64,000 bases of DNA from DCFW01 sp963790715 (GCA_963790715.1 CAWBPN010000010.1:248001-312000), one strand, 5' to 3'; shown: positions 43,468 through 54,800, numbered from the stretch's first letter. The notes: generated by a model from the sequence alone, not told the origin. A program made the numbers and translations.

Positions 43468-46320
43468 TTATTTTAAATCTATCAGGAAGTCTACAAGATT
43501 AACGCCATCTGGTATATCCATCCTTTTACGTAAACGATAACGGGCTGTTTCCACTCCGCGAACTGTAAGGTTGGTCATTTGTGCAATATCTTTTGTTGAA
43601 AGGTTTAAGCGTAGAAGTGCGCAAAATCTCAAGTCTGTTGAAGTTAACTGAGGATAACGCTCGCGCAATATACGAAAGAACTTGTGGTGAATAAGATCAA
43701 AGTTTTCTTGAAACACTTTCCATGACTCTTCATCATCAATATTATCGTTTATATGCTTAAGCACCAACTCCATATTTTTTCGTCCGCATTGCGTTTTCAG
43801 TAATTGTTCCTTAACAGTGGTTCGTAGATTCTCCAACGCTTCATGTTTCGCCAAAGAACCAAGTGCCATACTTGCCAGCTCTTTGCCTTTGGCAGACAGT
43901 TCGGTCTCCAGAATTTTCTTCTCCTGTTCGGCAATAAGGCGTTGTTGTTCATTAAGTTTTATATCCTGCTGAATTTGTTGTTCCTCATATTCTTTCCTTT
44001 TTATTTCCATAGCTCTCTTTTCGCGCCATTCGGATATGAAATAAACTCCGGCAATAATACATAAGGCATACAATATCATTGCAGGATAAGATATTAAAAG
44101 AGGTCTTCGTATTGTAAACTCATAACTTGTCTTTCCTAACAATAGCCCGTTATCGCTATACACAGCAGCTTCAAGTTCATAATTTCCATATTCCAAACTA
44201 CCGTAATGTGCAAAAGGTACCGAAGATTCTTTATATAGATTATTACTACCTCTTTTTAACTGGAACACGAATCTTAACGGAGAACAATCATAATACGGGT
44301 AAGACAATCGTATTGATACATCACGATAATTGCTGCCGATTACACCATCATTCGAAAGATTAAGCCAAATGCCCTTACCGCTTGATGAACTTGCTATAAT
44401 CGAACGTATATATAAATGTTTTGAAAGACTGACCATCTTCTCATTATTATCTTGATGATAACGTGCCACACTGTTGTTAAGGTTGAAATAGGCATCTCCG
44501 CCGCTAACATATATTGCATTGTTTCCTTCAACGCAAGGAGATTCGAACATGGCTACAGGAATTCGTTTTTTAACTTTGAAAATGTTGTTTTCATAAGTCA
44601 ATAAATCGTATTCGTGTGAGTTGGCAATCCACAATTGACCTATTTGCTGCATATCGGCAGCCGAATATGCGTTTTTCAAATAAGGTACTGCTCTATTAAG
44701 CTGGTTGTAAGGAATCATTTTTTGATACACGTCACTATACACAAAAAAACCGTCGTCATTTGAAAAGACGACATGTCCGCACACCTTCATCACATGTATT
44801 TGCCCCGGCTTTTTAAAATTGCCATTTAATGAATAAAAGACTTTCAGTTGCTTAATCGTCTTCAAATCATTACTGAGAGTGATGCGGTAGAGCCCATGAT
44901 ACATGTGTGACAACCATATAGTGCCGGTTTCATCTACTTCAAAATTTTTTATCGGCGCCTGAAAACCCTGGATGGCATTTGAAAGGTTCCACTTGCCGTC
45001 ACCTTTCTTATATATACGCAATTCATCGTATGAAGACTCAAGAAGAATTTCCTGTCCGTTAATCGTGCACTGTTTTATGCAAGTACTATTGTGCGTATAG
45101 GGTATGGCGTGTATAGCTAAACCGTTCAGTTCCAAAGTAGCAGCGTTATTACCGATAAATACTTGATTATCTATTTTCTTCACATACCAGTTTTGTCCAT
45201 GCGTGTTAGGAATGGACTTAAAAAATCCGTTAATGAAATTGTATTGGTACACTCCTTGGTTTGTAGCCATAAAAAGGGCATTGCCAAAACGTTCAACATC
45301 ATAAACCATTCCTATTTCAACGTCGTTTACCGACGGCTCAAGCAACGTAATGGAAGAATTGGTGCGTATATATGAAATTCCGTCATCCAAAGCAGCCCAC
45401 AAGTTTCCTTCATTATCGCAACAAAGTCCCAATACGGAATTATTTTTTAAAAGATTATTCCTGTTGAAATGCCAGACGCAGTGTCCATTCTTATTAATAA
45501 TAAAAATTCCGTCAAGAAGTGTACCAACAGCAATAGTGGAATCGTTCATTAAAACAGCCCTGTTACCTTTGGCACGTTTCAGTTCAACGTCCACATCGGT
45601 ATGAATAGGACTAATCTTTCCATTGTTGAAGCTGAAAAGTCCGTTATCGACAGTCAATAAAACCATATTTCCTTTATCGCTTGGGAGCATTGCCACCACA
45701 TCATCATTCATAACAGCTTTTCTATCAAGAAAAGGATAATAGTTTTTGCCGTCAAATCCATACACACCGTTTCCAATCATTTGCGAATACATCCGTCCAT
45801 ACAAATAGTGAAAGTATAGAGGATGAAGTCTTTGATTGTATATATAGCTAACCCGCTTACCGTCATAAACATAGCATGTGGAGAAAGATTGAAAAATAAT
45901 TTTCTTTCCCATACGCATTATACGCCATATTTCATCATTAGGAGAAGGAAACTTTTTAAGAGCAGAACTCAATGAGTGATAAGTCATCCTACCTGTAGGT
46001 TCACGCAAAAAATAGCCGAACTCCTCAAAAGAACCTACGTAAACTCTGTCACCTTCAACATACAGGGAGCGCACAATATAGTTTCCTGGCACGGGAAATA
46101 AATCCCATGAAAATCCGTCATAAACAAGCAATCCCTTGTTATTGCCGAAATACATCATTCCGTCAGCACCTTGCATGCAAGCCCAATTCTGATGGCCGGC
46201 ATTATAATTTTTTATAGTGTAATTACTGGCTTCAGGCAAAAAATTCGAAGCAGAAACGACTTGTGTTATGCTAAGAATACAAATAAATACCAAACAAATG
46301 CGATTAAATATGTCCTTCAT
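43468..46320 (-). CDS. Membrane-spanning sensor-regulator: beta-propeller, Y_Y_Y domain and LuxR-type HTH
   Basis: A one-protein signal transducer of about 950 residues from the start at 46320 (MKDIFNRICLVFICILSITQ, signal peptide); the frame is open to 46392. The periplasmic part is a two-component-regulator-like propeller (repeats such as DGMMYFGNNKGLLVYDG, DNEGNLWAALDDGISYI and DETGTIWLSHMYHGLYRI) followed by a triple-tyrosine domain. One transmembrane helix lies at about 742-762, then a Glu/Gln-rich coiled coil (EEQQIQQDIKLNEQQRLIAE). The C-terminus (about 893-947, STDLRFCALLRLNLSTKDIAQMTNLT) is a LuxR HTH. There is no kinase or receiver domain. Likely the PUL 1 activator, sensing a periplasmic oligosaccharide. 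Confidence 0.88.
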   Translation of the reverse strand: MKDIFNRICLVFICILSITQVVSASNFLPEASNYTIKNYNAGHQNWACMQGADGMMYFGNNKGLLVYDGFSWDLFPVPGNYIVRSLYVEGDRVYVGSFEEFGYFLREPTGRMTYHSLSSALKKFPSPNDEIWRIMRMGKKIIFQSFSTCYVYDGKRVSYIYNQRLHPLYFHYLYGRMYSQMIGNGVYGFDGKNYYPFLDRKAVMNDDVVAMLPSDKGNMVLLTVDNGLFSFNNGKISPIHTDVDVELKRAKGNRAVLMNDSTIAVGTLLDGIFIINKNGHCVWHFNRNNLLKNNSVLGLCCDNEGNLWAALDDGISYIRTNSSITLLEPSVNDVEIGMVYDVERFGNALFMATNQGVYQYNFINGFFKSIPNTHGQNWYVKKIDNQVFIGNNAATLELNGLAIHAIPYTHNSTCIKQCTINGQEILLESSYDELRIYKKGDGKWNLSNAIQGFQAPIKNFEVDETGTIWLSHMYHGLYRITLSNDLKTIKQLKVFYSLNGNFKKPGQIHVMKVCGHVVFSNDDGFFVYSDVYQKMIPYNQLNRAVPYLKNAYSAADMQQIGQLWIANSHEYDLLTYENNIFKVKKRIPVAMFESPCVEGNNAIYVSGGDAYFNLNNSVARYHQDNNEKMVSLSKHLYIRSIIASSSSGKGIWLNLSNDGVIGSNYRDVSIRLSYPYYDCSPLRFVFQLKRGSNNLYKESSVPFAHYGSLEYGNYELEAAVYSDNGLLLGKTSYEFTIRRPLLISYPAMILYALCIIAGVYFISEWREKRAMEIKRKEYEEQQIQQDIKLNEQQRLIAEQEKKILETELSAKGKELASMALGSLAKHEALENLRTTVKEQLLKTQCGRKNMELVLKHINDNIDDEESWKVFQENFDLIHHKFFRILRERYPQLTSTDLRFCALLRLNLSTKDIAQMTNLTVRGVETARYRLRKRMDIPDGVNLVDFLIDLK

Positions 46321-46355
46321 ATTTTGTACACAAAAGTGTTTTATATAAATTTCTG

Positions 46356-46386
46356 CAAAGATACATCTAATAAATAAGAATGCAAA
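46356..46386 (-). promoter_or_regulatory. Consensus Bacteroides promoter for the PUL 1 regulator
   Basis: TTTG (46383-46386, minus strand), 19 nt, TATCTTTG (46356-46363): a full consensus match 35 nt before the preferred start at 46320. It also argues against the longer frame beginning at 46392. Confidence 0.8.
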
Positions 46387-46392
46387 ATCCAC

Positions 46393-46981
46393 GGTATTTC
46401 ATTACATTTCATAGAAAGTGAACGAGCTATTCATCATTCAGTCTATCATTATCCATAGGTTTTTTCGGCTGTAATGATTAAAACTGGAGCATTCAGGCGG
46501 TTGAGTCTATGGATCTATTCCAATCCTTTCCGGAATACTTTGCAACTCACCTTGAAATAACCGAAGTTGCGTGCTTCGCTTAGTATCGAAAAAACTTGTA
46601 AAATAGGAATCAAAATCATCATCAAAATATTGCCTTATTAGATCGTCTTTCCTCCACGTCTGCGACCATATACTGATATTAACTCAGTTTTATTGAATTT
46701 ACAATACTTCTTGAGGAGAGATTATTGGCACTACTATCGGATAAAAGCGATCTACTATTAATGACAAATTTGATCATATAATACCGCACTTAATTCTAAC
46801 CACATCTTCTTTGGTTAAGTTTAATCAACGAAACAATATATTTCTGTAATTTTATCTCAACTAAACATAACGGTAATTTGTATTATTTATTATTCCGACA
46901 TAAAAACAAATATTATTGCAATTCCGTTAATAACAAATCACCTGTTTATCGCCAAATTCTCGTTAGTCATTAACTAAAATT
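46393..46981. other. Intergenic region between the two SusCD loci
   Basis: About 600 nt without a believable gene. All three plus-strand frames of 46470-46760 give short protein-like stretches interrupted by stops (for example MDLFQSFPEYFATHLEIT and PYTDINSVLLNLQYFLRRDY), which may be an old, frameshifted gene, but I cannot name a family. Confidence 0.5.
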
Positions 46982-47016
46982 ATCACCAACCTTCAATTTG
47001 CTTGAAGATTGGTGAT
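46982..47016 (-). terminator. Terminator at the end of the PUL 2 operon
   Basis: ATCACCAA-x-CTTCAA (46982-46996) pairs with TTGAAG-x-TTGGTGAT (47002-47016) around a 5-nt loop with one mismatch. It is 23 nt past the stop of the BACON gene. Confidence 0.75.
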
Positions 47017-47039
47017 CGTTATAAAATATTAAACTTTAT

Positions 47040-48086
47040 TCATTTATCTCGATACATTACAGGATTAAGCATATAAATGAATCCTTCAGTTGTACAATTT
47101 GACAAACTTTGATCTGAAAATAAACATATATCCAAACCATCTATTGTAAGCCCTGATACTGAGCCATCGTCTTCAAATTTATAATAATTATACTTCGTAT
47201 TTTCATTAAAATCTGCTGTATAAGTATATGAAGAGTACCAAGAATATTGCCCCCATTTCCAATTCACAAGAGAAAGATAAGCATAAGATGAATCATATCG
47301 TCCAAGATAATCGCCAGCATTTAATATTATTTTTCCTTCATCAAATTTTGCATGCAGTATAAATTCTCCATTATACATAGCAATATATAACGAATCAGAA
47401 GTCGAATTAGTCCTTACATTGACATGATAAGTAGTATCTATAACTGAATTTCTATCATTACTCGTACTTTTTGAACATTTTAAGTTCCAATTGCCTATAA
47501 GATTTTTTGTATCAAACTGCACAATTTTTATTGAATCTTTAAAATTACTATAAGAATATTTCAAATATCCATAACGTAGTTTACCTGTTGTATTAGAAGA
47601 AATTGTAACATATAAACTATCATTATCATACCTATATGAAATCCATTTTTCGTCAGAATTAAATATCATTGGTACATTACACTTCATCTTATACGAACGT
47701 GTAGTACCTGTATTGTTAATGTAAACATAACCGCTTTCATTAATTGAAAACGTTGTTCCATTTTGAGATACATTGACCGTAGTAGAATCTTTACCTGATT
47801 TTATAACTACAGTAGTATGGCGTGAATATCTGGTATTATTTTGACGTGCAATTAATTTGATTGAATCTTTGTTTGATGATACATTTAACCAATTATCTTT
47901 GGCATAAACTGAAAATGCATTTGCTGATTCAACCGCAATGCTTTTTGTGCCTCCAACAGCTGGAATATCTGTTTCTGCTGAAACAACTTTAATAGAACTA
48001 ATTCCTTCTTTATAATCATAATTATCACATGCCGCCAGTACAAAGCAACATAATACAATAATACATATATTATATACCCTTTTCAT
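47040..48086 (-). CDS. BACON-domain lipoprotein (PUL 2)
   Basis: A lipoprotein of about 348 residues from the start at 48086 (MKRVYNICIIVLCCFVLAAC, lipobox VLAAC); the frame is open to 48173, but that would overlap the preceding gene. Residues about 35-110 form a BACON domain (DIPAVGGTKSIAVESANAFSV, DNWLNVSS, TTVVIKSGKDSTTVNVSQNG), and a second similar unit follows (about 112-195, ending IKIVQFD). The C-terminal 150 residues are Tyr/Ser-rich and unassigned. BACON domains are thought to bind carbohydrate or mucin glycans; the ligand here is unknown. It is last in the operon. Confidence 0.82.
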   Translation of the reverse strand: MKRVYNICIIVLCCFVLAACDNYDYKEGISSIKVVSAETDIPAVGGTKSIAVESANAFSVYAKDNWLNVSSNKDSIKLIARQNNTRYSRHTTVVIKSGKDSTTVNVSQNGTTFSINESGYVYINNTGTTRSYKMKCNVPMIFNSDEKWISYRYDNDSLYVTISSNTTGKLRYGYLKYSYSNFKDSIKIVQFDTKNLIGNWNLKCSKSTSNDRNSVIDTTYHVNVRTNSTSDSLYIAMYNGEFILHAKFDEGKIILNAGDYLGRYDSSYAYLSLVNWKWGQYSWYSSYTYTADFNENTKYNYYKFEDDGSVSGLTIDGLDICLFSDQSLSNCTTEGFIYMLNPVMYRDK

Positions 48087-48100
48087 AACCAATAAATATT

Positions 48101-49360
48101 TTAATTTGTCTTTACTAAATAAGTAACATAAGGCCATGACAAAATATAACCTTCTCTTTCGCCATTCAAACAAGCTTCAAAAAAGTATGAATCAGTATGT
48201 AATCCCCACCATTTTTCTTTATCAACAAATTTATAACAAAAATCCTTTCCTGAGACTGGAACCAAATTCATACAATAACCATCACTCCATGCATATGGGT
48301 TACTACCTAAATATCCCGGTACTAATTCAATATCATACGTTACGTCATTTATTTTATAAGGGCCAATATCTTGCCCTTTTAGAAACATTGAACCTGTAGA
48401 TTTTGAATATGTAAATTTAATGTTAAAAGGAAAAGCATTACAATGGGCTATCAACTCTGTCTTTTCAGCATTAGGCTTTAAAGTCAATGTATAATACTCT
48501 GTTCCACTATTAAAATACAAATTATATGTACCAGTAATTTCGTCAATATAATGGTAACCTGCAGAATGACTAAATGTCAATGATGCTTTAGATGTAGATG
48601 TTGGCAAAAATGTATCTTTCCCATTCCACATAAGATTTTGTACAGAAGAATTACTTACATTCAATGGCTCACAAAATGAAATACCATCCGCAGTAGGTGT
48701 AAAAGCAATAGACGATTGTCCTTCACTTGTTGTTATAGTGGCCATACGAGTATCAGTATTTAAAACCACATGAGCAATACTATCATTACCATTCATGTAT
48801 TTTAAATTACAAAGAATATTATTAATAGAGTTTTTAATACTATCCAAATAAACTGACCATTTGACATTATTAGACATTCGTGTCATAATCATTTTGTTAC
48901 CCCATTTTTTACCGGTCATTACTATTGAATCTGTTGTAGCTTTGCTAACTACAAATTCATAATCACCTTGATAAGTATCAATATTACTTATCGATTCTTC
49001 AGAAAAGCAATGCAAAAAAGGATTATATGTATTGAATGTAAGAACCGGACCTTGATCCTTAACCATTGCATAATCTGAAGTGAATGTTGAATCTGATCCA
49101 GCTAATTCCGTAGCTATCGTTACTTTACCATTTTTAAATTTCACTATGTATGCATACCCCCCTTTTGAATAACCTTCACCCGGATAGTAATTAAGTTTCC
49201 AACCATTAGATGCGGATTCAAGTATTTGTTGATCTACAGTAACTGCTTTTTCTATCCTTTCTGAAGCATTCTCGCTAAATATATTATTCTCATCATGCGA
49301 ACATGATTGAAAACCAAATGCAACAAGCAACAGCAATAAACTATATATTACTTTCTTCAT
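48101..49360 (-). CDS. DUF4302 lipoprotein (PUL 2)
   Basis: A 419-residue lipoprotein (MKKVIYSLLLLLVAFGFQSC, lipobox GFQSC). The opening mature sequence RIEKAVTVDQQILESASNGWKLNYYPGEGYSKGGYAYIVKF is the DUF4302 signature, seen in Bacteroidota proteins encoded beside SusD homologues and zinc metallohydrolase lipoproteins. Likely a surface protein assisting substrate capture; biochemical function is unknown. It is 7 nt downstream of the metallohydrolase gene. Confidence 0.85.
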   Translation of the reverse strand: MKKVIYSLLLLLVAFGFQSCSHDENNIFSENASERIEKAVTVDQQILESASNGWKLNYYPGEGYSKGGYAYIVKFKNGKVTIATELAGSDSTFTSDYAMVKDQGPVLTFNTYNPFLHCFSEESISNIDTYQGDYEFVVSKATTDSIVMTGKKWGNKMIMTRMSNNVKWSVYLDSIKNSINNILCNLKYMNGNDSIAHVVLNTDTRMATITTSEGQSSIAFTPTADGISFCEPLNVSNSSVQNLMWNGKDTFLPTSTSKASLTFSHSAGYHYIDEITGTYNLYFNSGTEYYTLTLKPNAEKTELIAHCNAFPFNIKFTYSKSTGSMFLKGQDIGPYKINDVTYDIELVPGYLGSNPYAWSDGYCMNLVPVSGKDFCYKFVDKEKWWGLHTDSYFFEACLNGEREGYILSWPYVTYLVKTN

Positions 49361-49367
49361 AATTCTT

Positions 49368-50246
49368 TCAATTTAAACGATTCAAATCCAATTTACTTAT
49401 TTCACTTGCACGGCGCAAAACGACATCACGTACATCATCAATATCAATGTTCCAAGAATCTTTCATATAAGAGCGTACAATATCCAATTTTTCAGTTATC
49501 AATGCTGCCCCGTTAGTTCCGGCATCGTTCAGTATTGCATCCCAATCACTTTCTGAAGTTGTCACGTAAGTGGATAGCATTTCAGCGAAATCCTCTTTTC
49601 CTTCATCCATAGCATAAGGAGTTATAAAACCAGCTTGGTGTGCCCCCCAACTACCATATTGGTACCAATTTCCACTTACATACCCTGATTCAGTTATTTG
49701 ATTAAAGGCAGTATTATATGGCTTTTTTTGATTTAAAATATGGGTAAATTCATGATGCATGGTATGAAAATAATATTCATTCATCGTAGAATAATTTTCC
49801 AACATCACATCAGTCAAACTATTAACATTATATAAAGTTATTTTCAATCCTCCTTCTGCTGTCCCAAGTAACTCAGTATGGTCACTATTCCATGCAGCAG
49901 ACCCTACACAAAAAATTATACGAGGAACATTACTTTTGACAAAATCTTCTCCTGCAACTTCAGAATATGCGTCAAACCATAAATATTTGACCAATATTGC
50001 TAACTTAGCAGCTTTTGCTGAATCTGCCGGTACAAGATTATAAGTTAAATCAGATTCTATATCTTCCCATTTATATTTAAAAGACACATTATACGGATTT
50101 GTATAGTTCTTTAAAAGCCACAAATCCAATGAATCTTTAGATGTAGTAGCATTAAAAATACTAGTGGAACTTGGATCATCATTGTTGCAAGATGTAAACG
50201 ATACTGTAAGTATCAACGCAAATAAAAATATAATATATTTCTTCAT
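49368..50246 (-). CDS. Zinc-binding metallopeptidase-like lipoprotein, SusD-associated (PUL 2)
   Basis: A 292-residue lipoprotein (MKKYIIFLFALILTVSFTSC, lipobox SFTSC). It carries an HExxH zinc motif, HEFTH at residues 165-169, preceded by YFHTMHH and followed by an EDFAEMLSTYV helix supplying the probable third ligand Glu. This matches the putative zinc-binding metallopeptidase family described as substrate import-associated zinc metallohydrolase lipoprotein. Peptidase activity is inferred, not demonstrated. It is the only obvious hydrolase of the locus, so the imported substrate may be a peptide or glycopeptide. Confidence 0.87.
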   Translation of the reverse strand: MKKYIIFLFALILTVSFTSCNNDDPSSTSIFNATTSKDSLDLWLLKNYTNPYNVSFKYKWEDIESDLTYNLVPADSAKAAKLAILVKYLWFDAYSEVAGEDFVKSNVPRIIFCVGSAAWNSDHTELLGTAEGGLKITLYNVNSLTDVMLENYSTMNEYYFHTMHHEFTHILNQKKPYNTAFNQITESGYVSGNWYQYGSWGAHQAGFITPYAMDEGKEDFAEMLSTYVTTSESDWDAILNDAGTNGAALITEKLDIVRSYMKDSWNIDIDDVRDVVLRRASEISKLDLNRLN

Positions 50247-50266
50247 TTTCTTTTAATTTACGTTTA

Positions 50267-51859
50267 TTATTTATTTCTCAAATTAGCTTCCATTCCGGCT
50301 GATATTATATTTTGCGGTAATTGAATAGCTCGGCGTGGATCATCCACTGTAAGAGTATCGGTTACAGCTGTTACAGAACCATTTGTTACTTGACGGCGAT
50401 AAATCACAATACCATAACGCTTTATATCCTGCCAACGCAGTCCTTCGTGAATAGTTAACAATCGGCGCAATTGCATAATGCATTGTAGCAATGGCTCTTC
50501 AGTAATAGATTCTATTGCAAAAGATGTATGAAATTTCTTCTTCACAGTAGGAGATGTTGGAGTATAGTAATCAATACTGTTATAAAAATTATGTATAGAA
50601 TCCAAAGTCAAAGGAGTATAAGAAGAAGGAGCACTGGTGCAGTAATGATTAAATTTTGACATTATTGTATTGATATCTTTTAACGATGAATCATATTTAT
50701 GTTCTAATGCATAAGCTTCAGCACGGCAAAGTAATGTCTCCTCTGCATTAAAAGCTGAAAAAATAGAATGCGCGTAACCAATACCATCAGTTCTGTCTGT
50801 ATACTCAAAATCATAACCTATTTTTCTTACACAAACCTGAGAAAGGGATGAGTTAAAAAAATAATCATAATTTAATGTAGAATAAGAACCCCACGGACCG
50901 GAAGCAGCAACAGTTTCATATTGTGCAATAGGTATACCATGGGCATACTTACACCCATGTAAATACGGTCCTCCTATTCCTCCCCATTGTGAATATGCAG
51001 ATATCAATAAAAAGTTTGCGGCTATATCGGAACTCACATAAGCATTAGGTCGAGTTTGATAATTCTCAGTCAACGCATTCCATGTAGCCCAATCTCTTAA
51101 TTTTATGGTTGGATCAACTCCCAATGCTTTGGTAGCATAAGCTATTGCTTTGTCATATTGCCGATAATATAGATAAAATCGTGTTGCAAAAGCATAAGCT
51201 GCTGTTTTTGTAAAATGAAACTTAGGTTCATCATAATTATTTGAAATTAAAGGCAATGCTTCTTCAATATCAGTTGCTATTTTTTGATACAGTTGAGCCA
51301 ATGTACCTCTTACATATTTTTCACCAACAGATGTTTCAGTTTTAACAGGATACGGCAAGCCATATTCCGATGAAGCCGTAGTCGCATCATAAGCATTACA
51401 GAAAACAGTACTCAACATAAATCCGGCATATGCTCTGCACATAAGCGCTTCCCCAATTTGTGCTTCATATTTGGTAGTATCACTTTGACTACGAATAAAT
51501 TCAAGAGCAGTATTGGCTGTGGAAAACACTGTGTAATATCTTTCCCATATTTTTTGTGGCGTTTCATTGTCACTAGTTTCGGTGATATCACCCCACTCAT
51601 AAGCCTGCCTCTGAAAACGATCGGACTCTGTCCAATTAGAATTAACATTATCATCTGTATTATCAGATTCCATCTCAGTTAGGTACGCCGGATAACTTGT
51701 GGAATATGCCGATACCAATAATTTGCTTACATCGGATGGGTTGGTTAATTCAGTTCTGTTATCTGGCAATGTATCAAGATAATTATTGCAAGACGACATA
51801 ATACATGTCAATGCTATTCCCAATATTGATATTCCTATATATTTATTTATATTTTTCAT
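50267..51859 (-). CDS. SusD/RagB-family lipoprotein (PUL 2)
   Basis: A 530-residue surface lipoprotein with signal peptide ending CIMSSC (Cys at about residue 24) and the SusD start NNYLDTLPDNRTEL. The family's TPR core is visible as EAQIGEALMCRAYAGFMLSTVFCNAYD and FATRFYLYYRQYDKAIAYATKAL. The C-terminal HEGLRWQDIKRYGI block corresponds to the usual LxxERxxEFxxEGxRxxDLxR element, here in a divergent form. It lies 18 nt downstream of SusC and is its substrate-capturing lid. Confidence 0.93.
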   Translation of the reverse strand: MKNINKYIGISILGIALTCIMSSCNNYLDTLPDNRTELTNPSDVSKLLVSAYSTSYPAYLTEMESDNTDDNVNSNWTESDRFQRQAYEWGDITETSDNETPQKIWERYYTVFSTANTALEFIRSQSDTTKYEAQIGEALMCRAYAGFMLSTVFCNAYDATTASSEYGLPYPVKTETSVGEKYVRGTLAQLYQKIATDIEEALPLISNNYDEPKFHFTKTAAYAFATRFYLYYRQYDKAIAYATKALGVDPTIKLRDWATWNALTENYQTRPNAYVSSDIAANFLLISAYSQWGGIGGPYLHGCKYAHGIPIAQYETVAASGPWGSYSTLNYDYFFNSSLSQVCVRKIGYDFEYTDRTDGIGYAHSIFSAFNAEETLLCRAEAYALEHKYDSSLKDINTIMSKFNHYCTSAPSSYTPLTLDSIHNFYNSIDYYTPTSPTVKKKFHTSFAIESITEEPLLQCIMQLRRLLTIHEGLRWQDIKRYGIVIYRRQVTNGSVTAVTDTLTVDDPRRAIQLPQNIISAGMEANLRNK

Positions 51860-51877
51860 TTTAATCTCCTTTCTTAT

Positions 51878-54800
51878 TTATAGACCTGCCCTTAGAGTTA
51901 ATGTAAATTGCTTTGGTACAGGAGCTGCTACGCCACCAGAATTGAAGAATTCAGGATCCTGACCGTTCAACTTTGAATCGGCATATATCAGGAACAAATT
52001 GGTTGCTTGCAGTTGCAATGACAAATTGCTTAAATGTGAATTTCTCAACCAACTTTTCGGGAAATCATAACCCAATGAAATTTCTTTCATACGAATAAAA
52101 TCTCCTTTTGCAACCCGTACATCAGAATAATTATATGCGTTATAGCCATAACCTAATTCACTATTTTCATTATATTGCCTATAACTTAAAATAACAGGAA
52201 TATTCGTTTTTGTTTCGTCACCTGACATTTCCCACCTATTTCTGAAATCTTTTGTCATTGAAGTCAAATCATTGTAATACCCAGCATATTTAGGATCCAA
52301 ACGAATTTTATTACCATACGAATATGTAACATATAAATTCAAACGAAACCCTTTGTATGTGAAAATATTACCAAAACTTCCCGTAACAGTAGGGTCAGTA
52401 GACCCTTCATACTTTAAATAATTGGTATTAAGACTTTGAAAATCAATATCATAAGAAGTAACGTTACCATTTTCTGTAAGGAATGTAGGATAACCTTTAT
52501 TCGTTAAACCCTTAAATGGTATAGAAAATAACGAACGTACAGGATAACCTTTTTTAGCAAAACCGGAACCATTAATCAAATCCATTGTTTCAGCTTGAGC
52601 TAACAATTTTGTAACCGTATTTTTATTGTGTGAGAAAATAAAGTCTGTCGTCCATCCAAAATCTCTTGTCTTGATATTCTTAGTTGAAATGCTTAATTCC
52701 TCACCATGTGACTTCATGCTTGCCATATTGGCATATTCGATGACTTGTCCGCCTACACCTTCAGTATTTACCGGTCCAATCAAATCATAGTTATTACGAC
52801 GATACCAATCAAACGTTAAATTAATGCGATTGTTAAAAAGTCCGGCATCCAGCCCGAGATTCAATTCATGCTTCTTCTCATATGTTAAATTCTTGTTTTC
52901 CAAATACTGTATATACATGCCTGTTTCTTTATCGCTTGAAATAAGACGATATGGATTATATGCTTTTATAATTTCAGTAGAATTGATCACGTCGTCAGGC
53001 CCCCGGTCACCAGTTAAACTGTAAGATGCTCTCAAAGTCAAGTGTGACATCGTAGGTTCAATAGCTTTGAAGAAATTTTCTTCATGAACATTCCATGCTC
53101 CTGCAATGTTCCATGTAGGCAACCAACGTGCAGAACGAGATTTTCCTAATCTATTAGTGCCTTCATAACGTACAGTACTATTCAATGTATATTTACCTTT
53201 ATATGAATAAGTACCATTGGCAAAAAACGCGACACTACGTTCATTTGTATTATTTACAGAATAATAATCTTCACCGTCTTCTACACTCTTCTTAAAGAAT
53301 TGGTATATATAAAAAGGAGTTTCACCTGAAGAATATTGCAACCCCCATCCATTAAACCATGTTTGATTACGATTGACTTTATTTGTTTCCATCCCTCCAA
53401 ACAAATTAACTATATGTTCTTTATTGAAAGTATGCGACCAGTTAGCTGTTGCACGGAAATTATAACTTAGCATGTTATTATCCGTACGCTGATAAATACC
53501 ACCTTGTGGTAAAATTGAAACAGGTAATGCTTCACTATCGTCAGGATCAGTATACAATAATGTGTTGCTGTCTCGTATTGTTCCGCTTCCCATTGCGCGG
53601 TACGCTTCAGCTTCGTTTGAATCATCCTTTATTTTATGTTCTTGCGAAGTTGATGTATATTTTAATGCTCCCAAAACCGAGAGTTCCAATTCGGGAATAG
53701 GTTTCCAATTCAGCTCGGCCTGGAACTTAGTATCTACCATATTAATATCAATATAGTTTGTCTCTAATTCATGAAGTTCATTAAACGCTGCATAATTTGC
53801 TACATAATAAGTATTAGCATCCAATGCACGTGACGAATTTAATGCAAATGAATATGGATTGATATCAAAATCGCGTTTTACTTTTCCTGTTACAGCATCC
53901 ACATCCTGGCTTAACGTTCCGGGTGCTTTTTGTTTACGATAAGATGCACTTGATATCATATTCAATGATAAATTATTAAAGATATGATACGTTGCATTAA
54001 CATCTGCGGTATACCTATTTACATTACTTGATTTGTACCATCCGGGATCCATCATAGCACTCATTGATACATAATAATTTGACTTCTCAGTGCCTCCGGT
54101 TAAACTAACAGCATGAGTTTGCATAATGTTACTGCTAAACAACTTGCTAAACCAATTTGTATTACGCATCTCACAATTTTTCAAATATTCTTTTTGTGCT
54201 TCTTCCGTATTAGCCAATTCGAACTGTCCTGTTGTGGAATCATAAGTGTTGATCATATCATACATCTTGCCATAAACACCATAATCCTTACCGTTCAATA
54301 CATCCGAAAAATTCAACCACCCTTTCTCTCTCATTTCTTCATAAATACTCATTTGATCCTGAGAATTCAAAATGTTGAAATTACTGTATGATGGGATTAG
54401 ACGAGATGTAAACTCTCCTGTATAATTAATGTGGTTTTGGCCTGCCTTACCTTTCTTAGTAGTGACTACTATTACACCTGCCATTGCACGTGCTCCATAT
54501 ATTGAAGTTGCCGAACCGTCTTTCAATATTTGAAAACTTTCTATATCGTCCGGATTCAATCCGGCGATTGCAGAGCTGATCAATGTTTCGGCATCACCAG
54601 ATGAAAGATCATCGGCACTAACATTAACAACGTCTTCCATAATCACGCCATCAACTACCCACAACGGTTTTGAACTACCATAAATAGATGTGGCACCACG
54701 TACACGAATCTTTGGAGCTGTACCGAACGTCCCGGATACATTCTGAACCGAAACACCGGCTGCGCGACCTTCAAGAGAACGACTAATATCAGGCAAACCG

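Noticed and set aside
46770..46785. Sixteen-nt identity TTGATCATATAATACC, also at 56861-56876
   Set aside because: One shared AT-rich 16-mer in 64 kb of low-GC DNA is close to chance expectation, and the flanks do not align.
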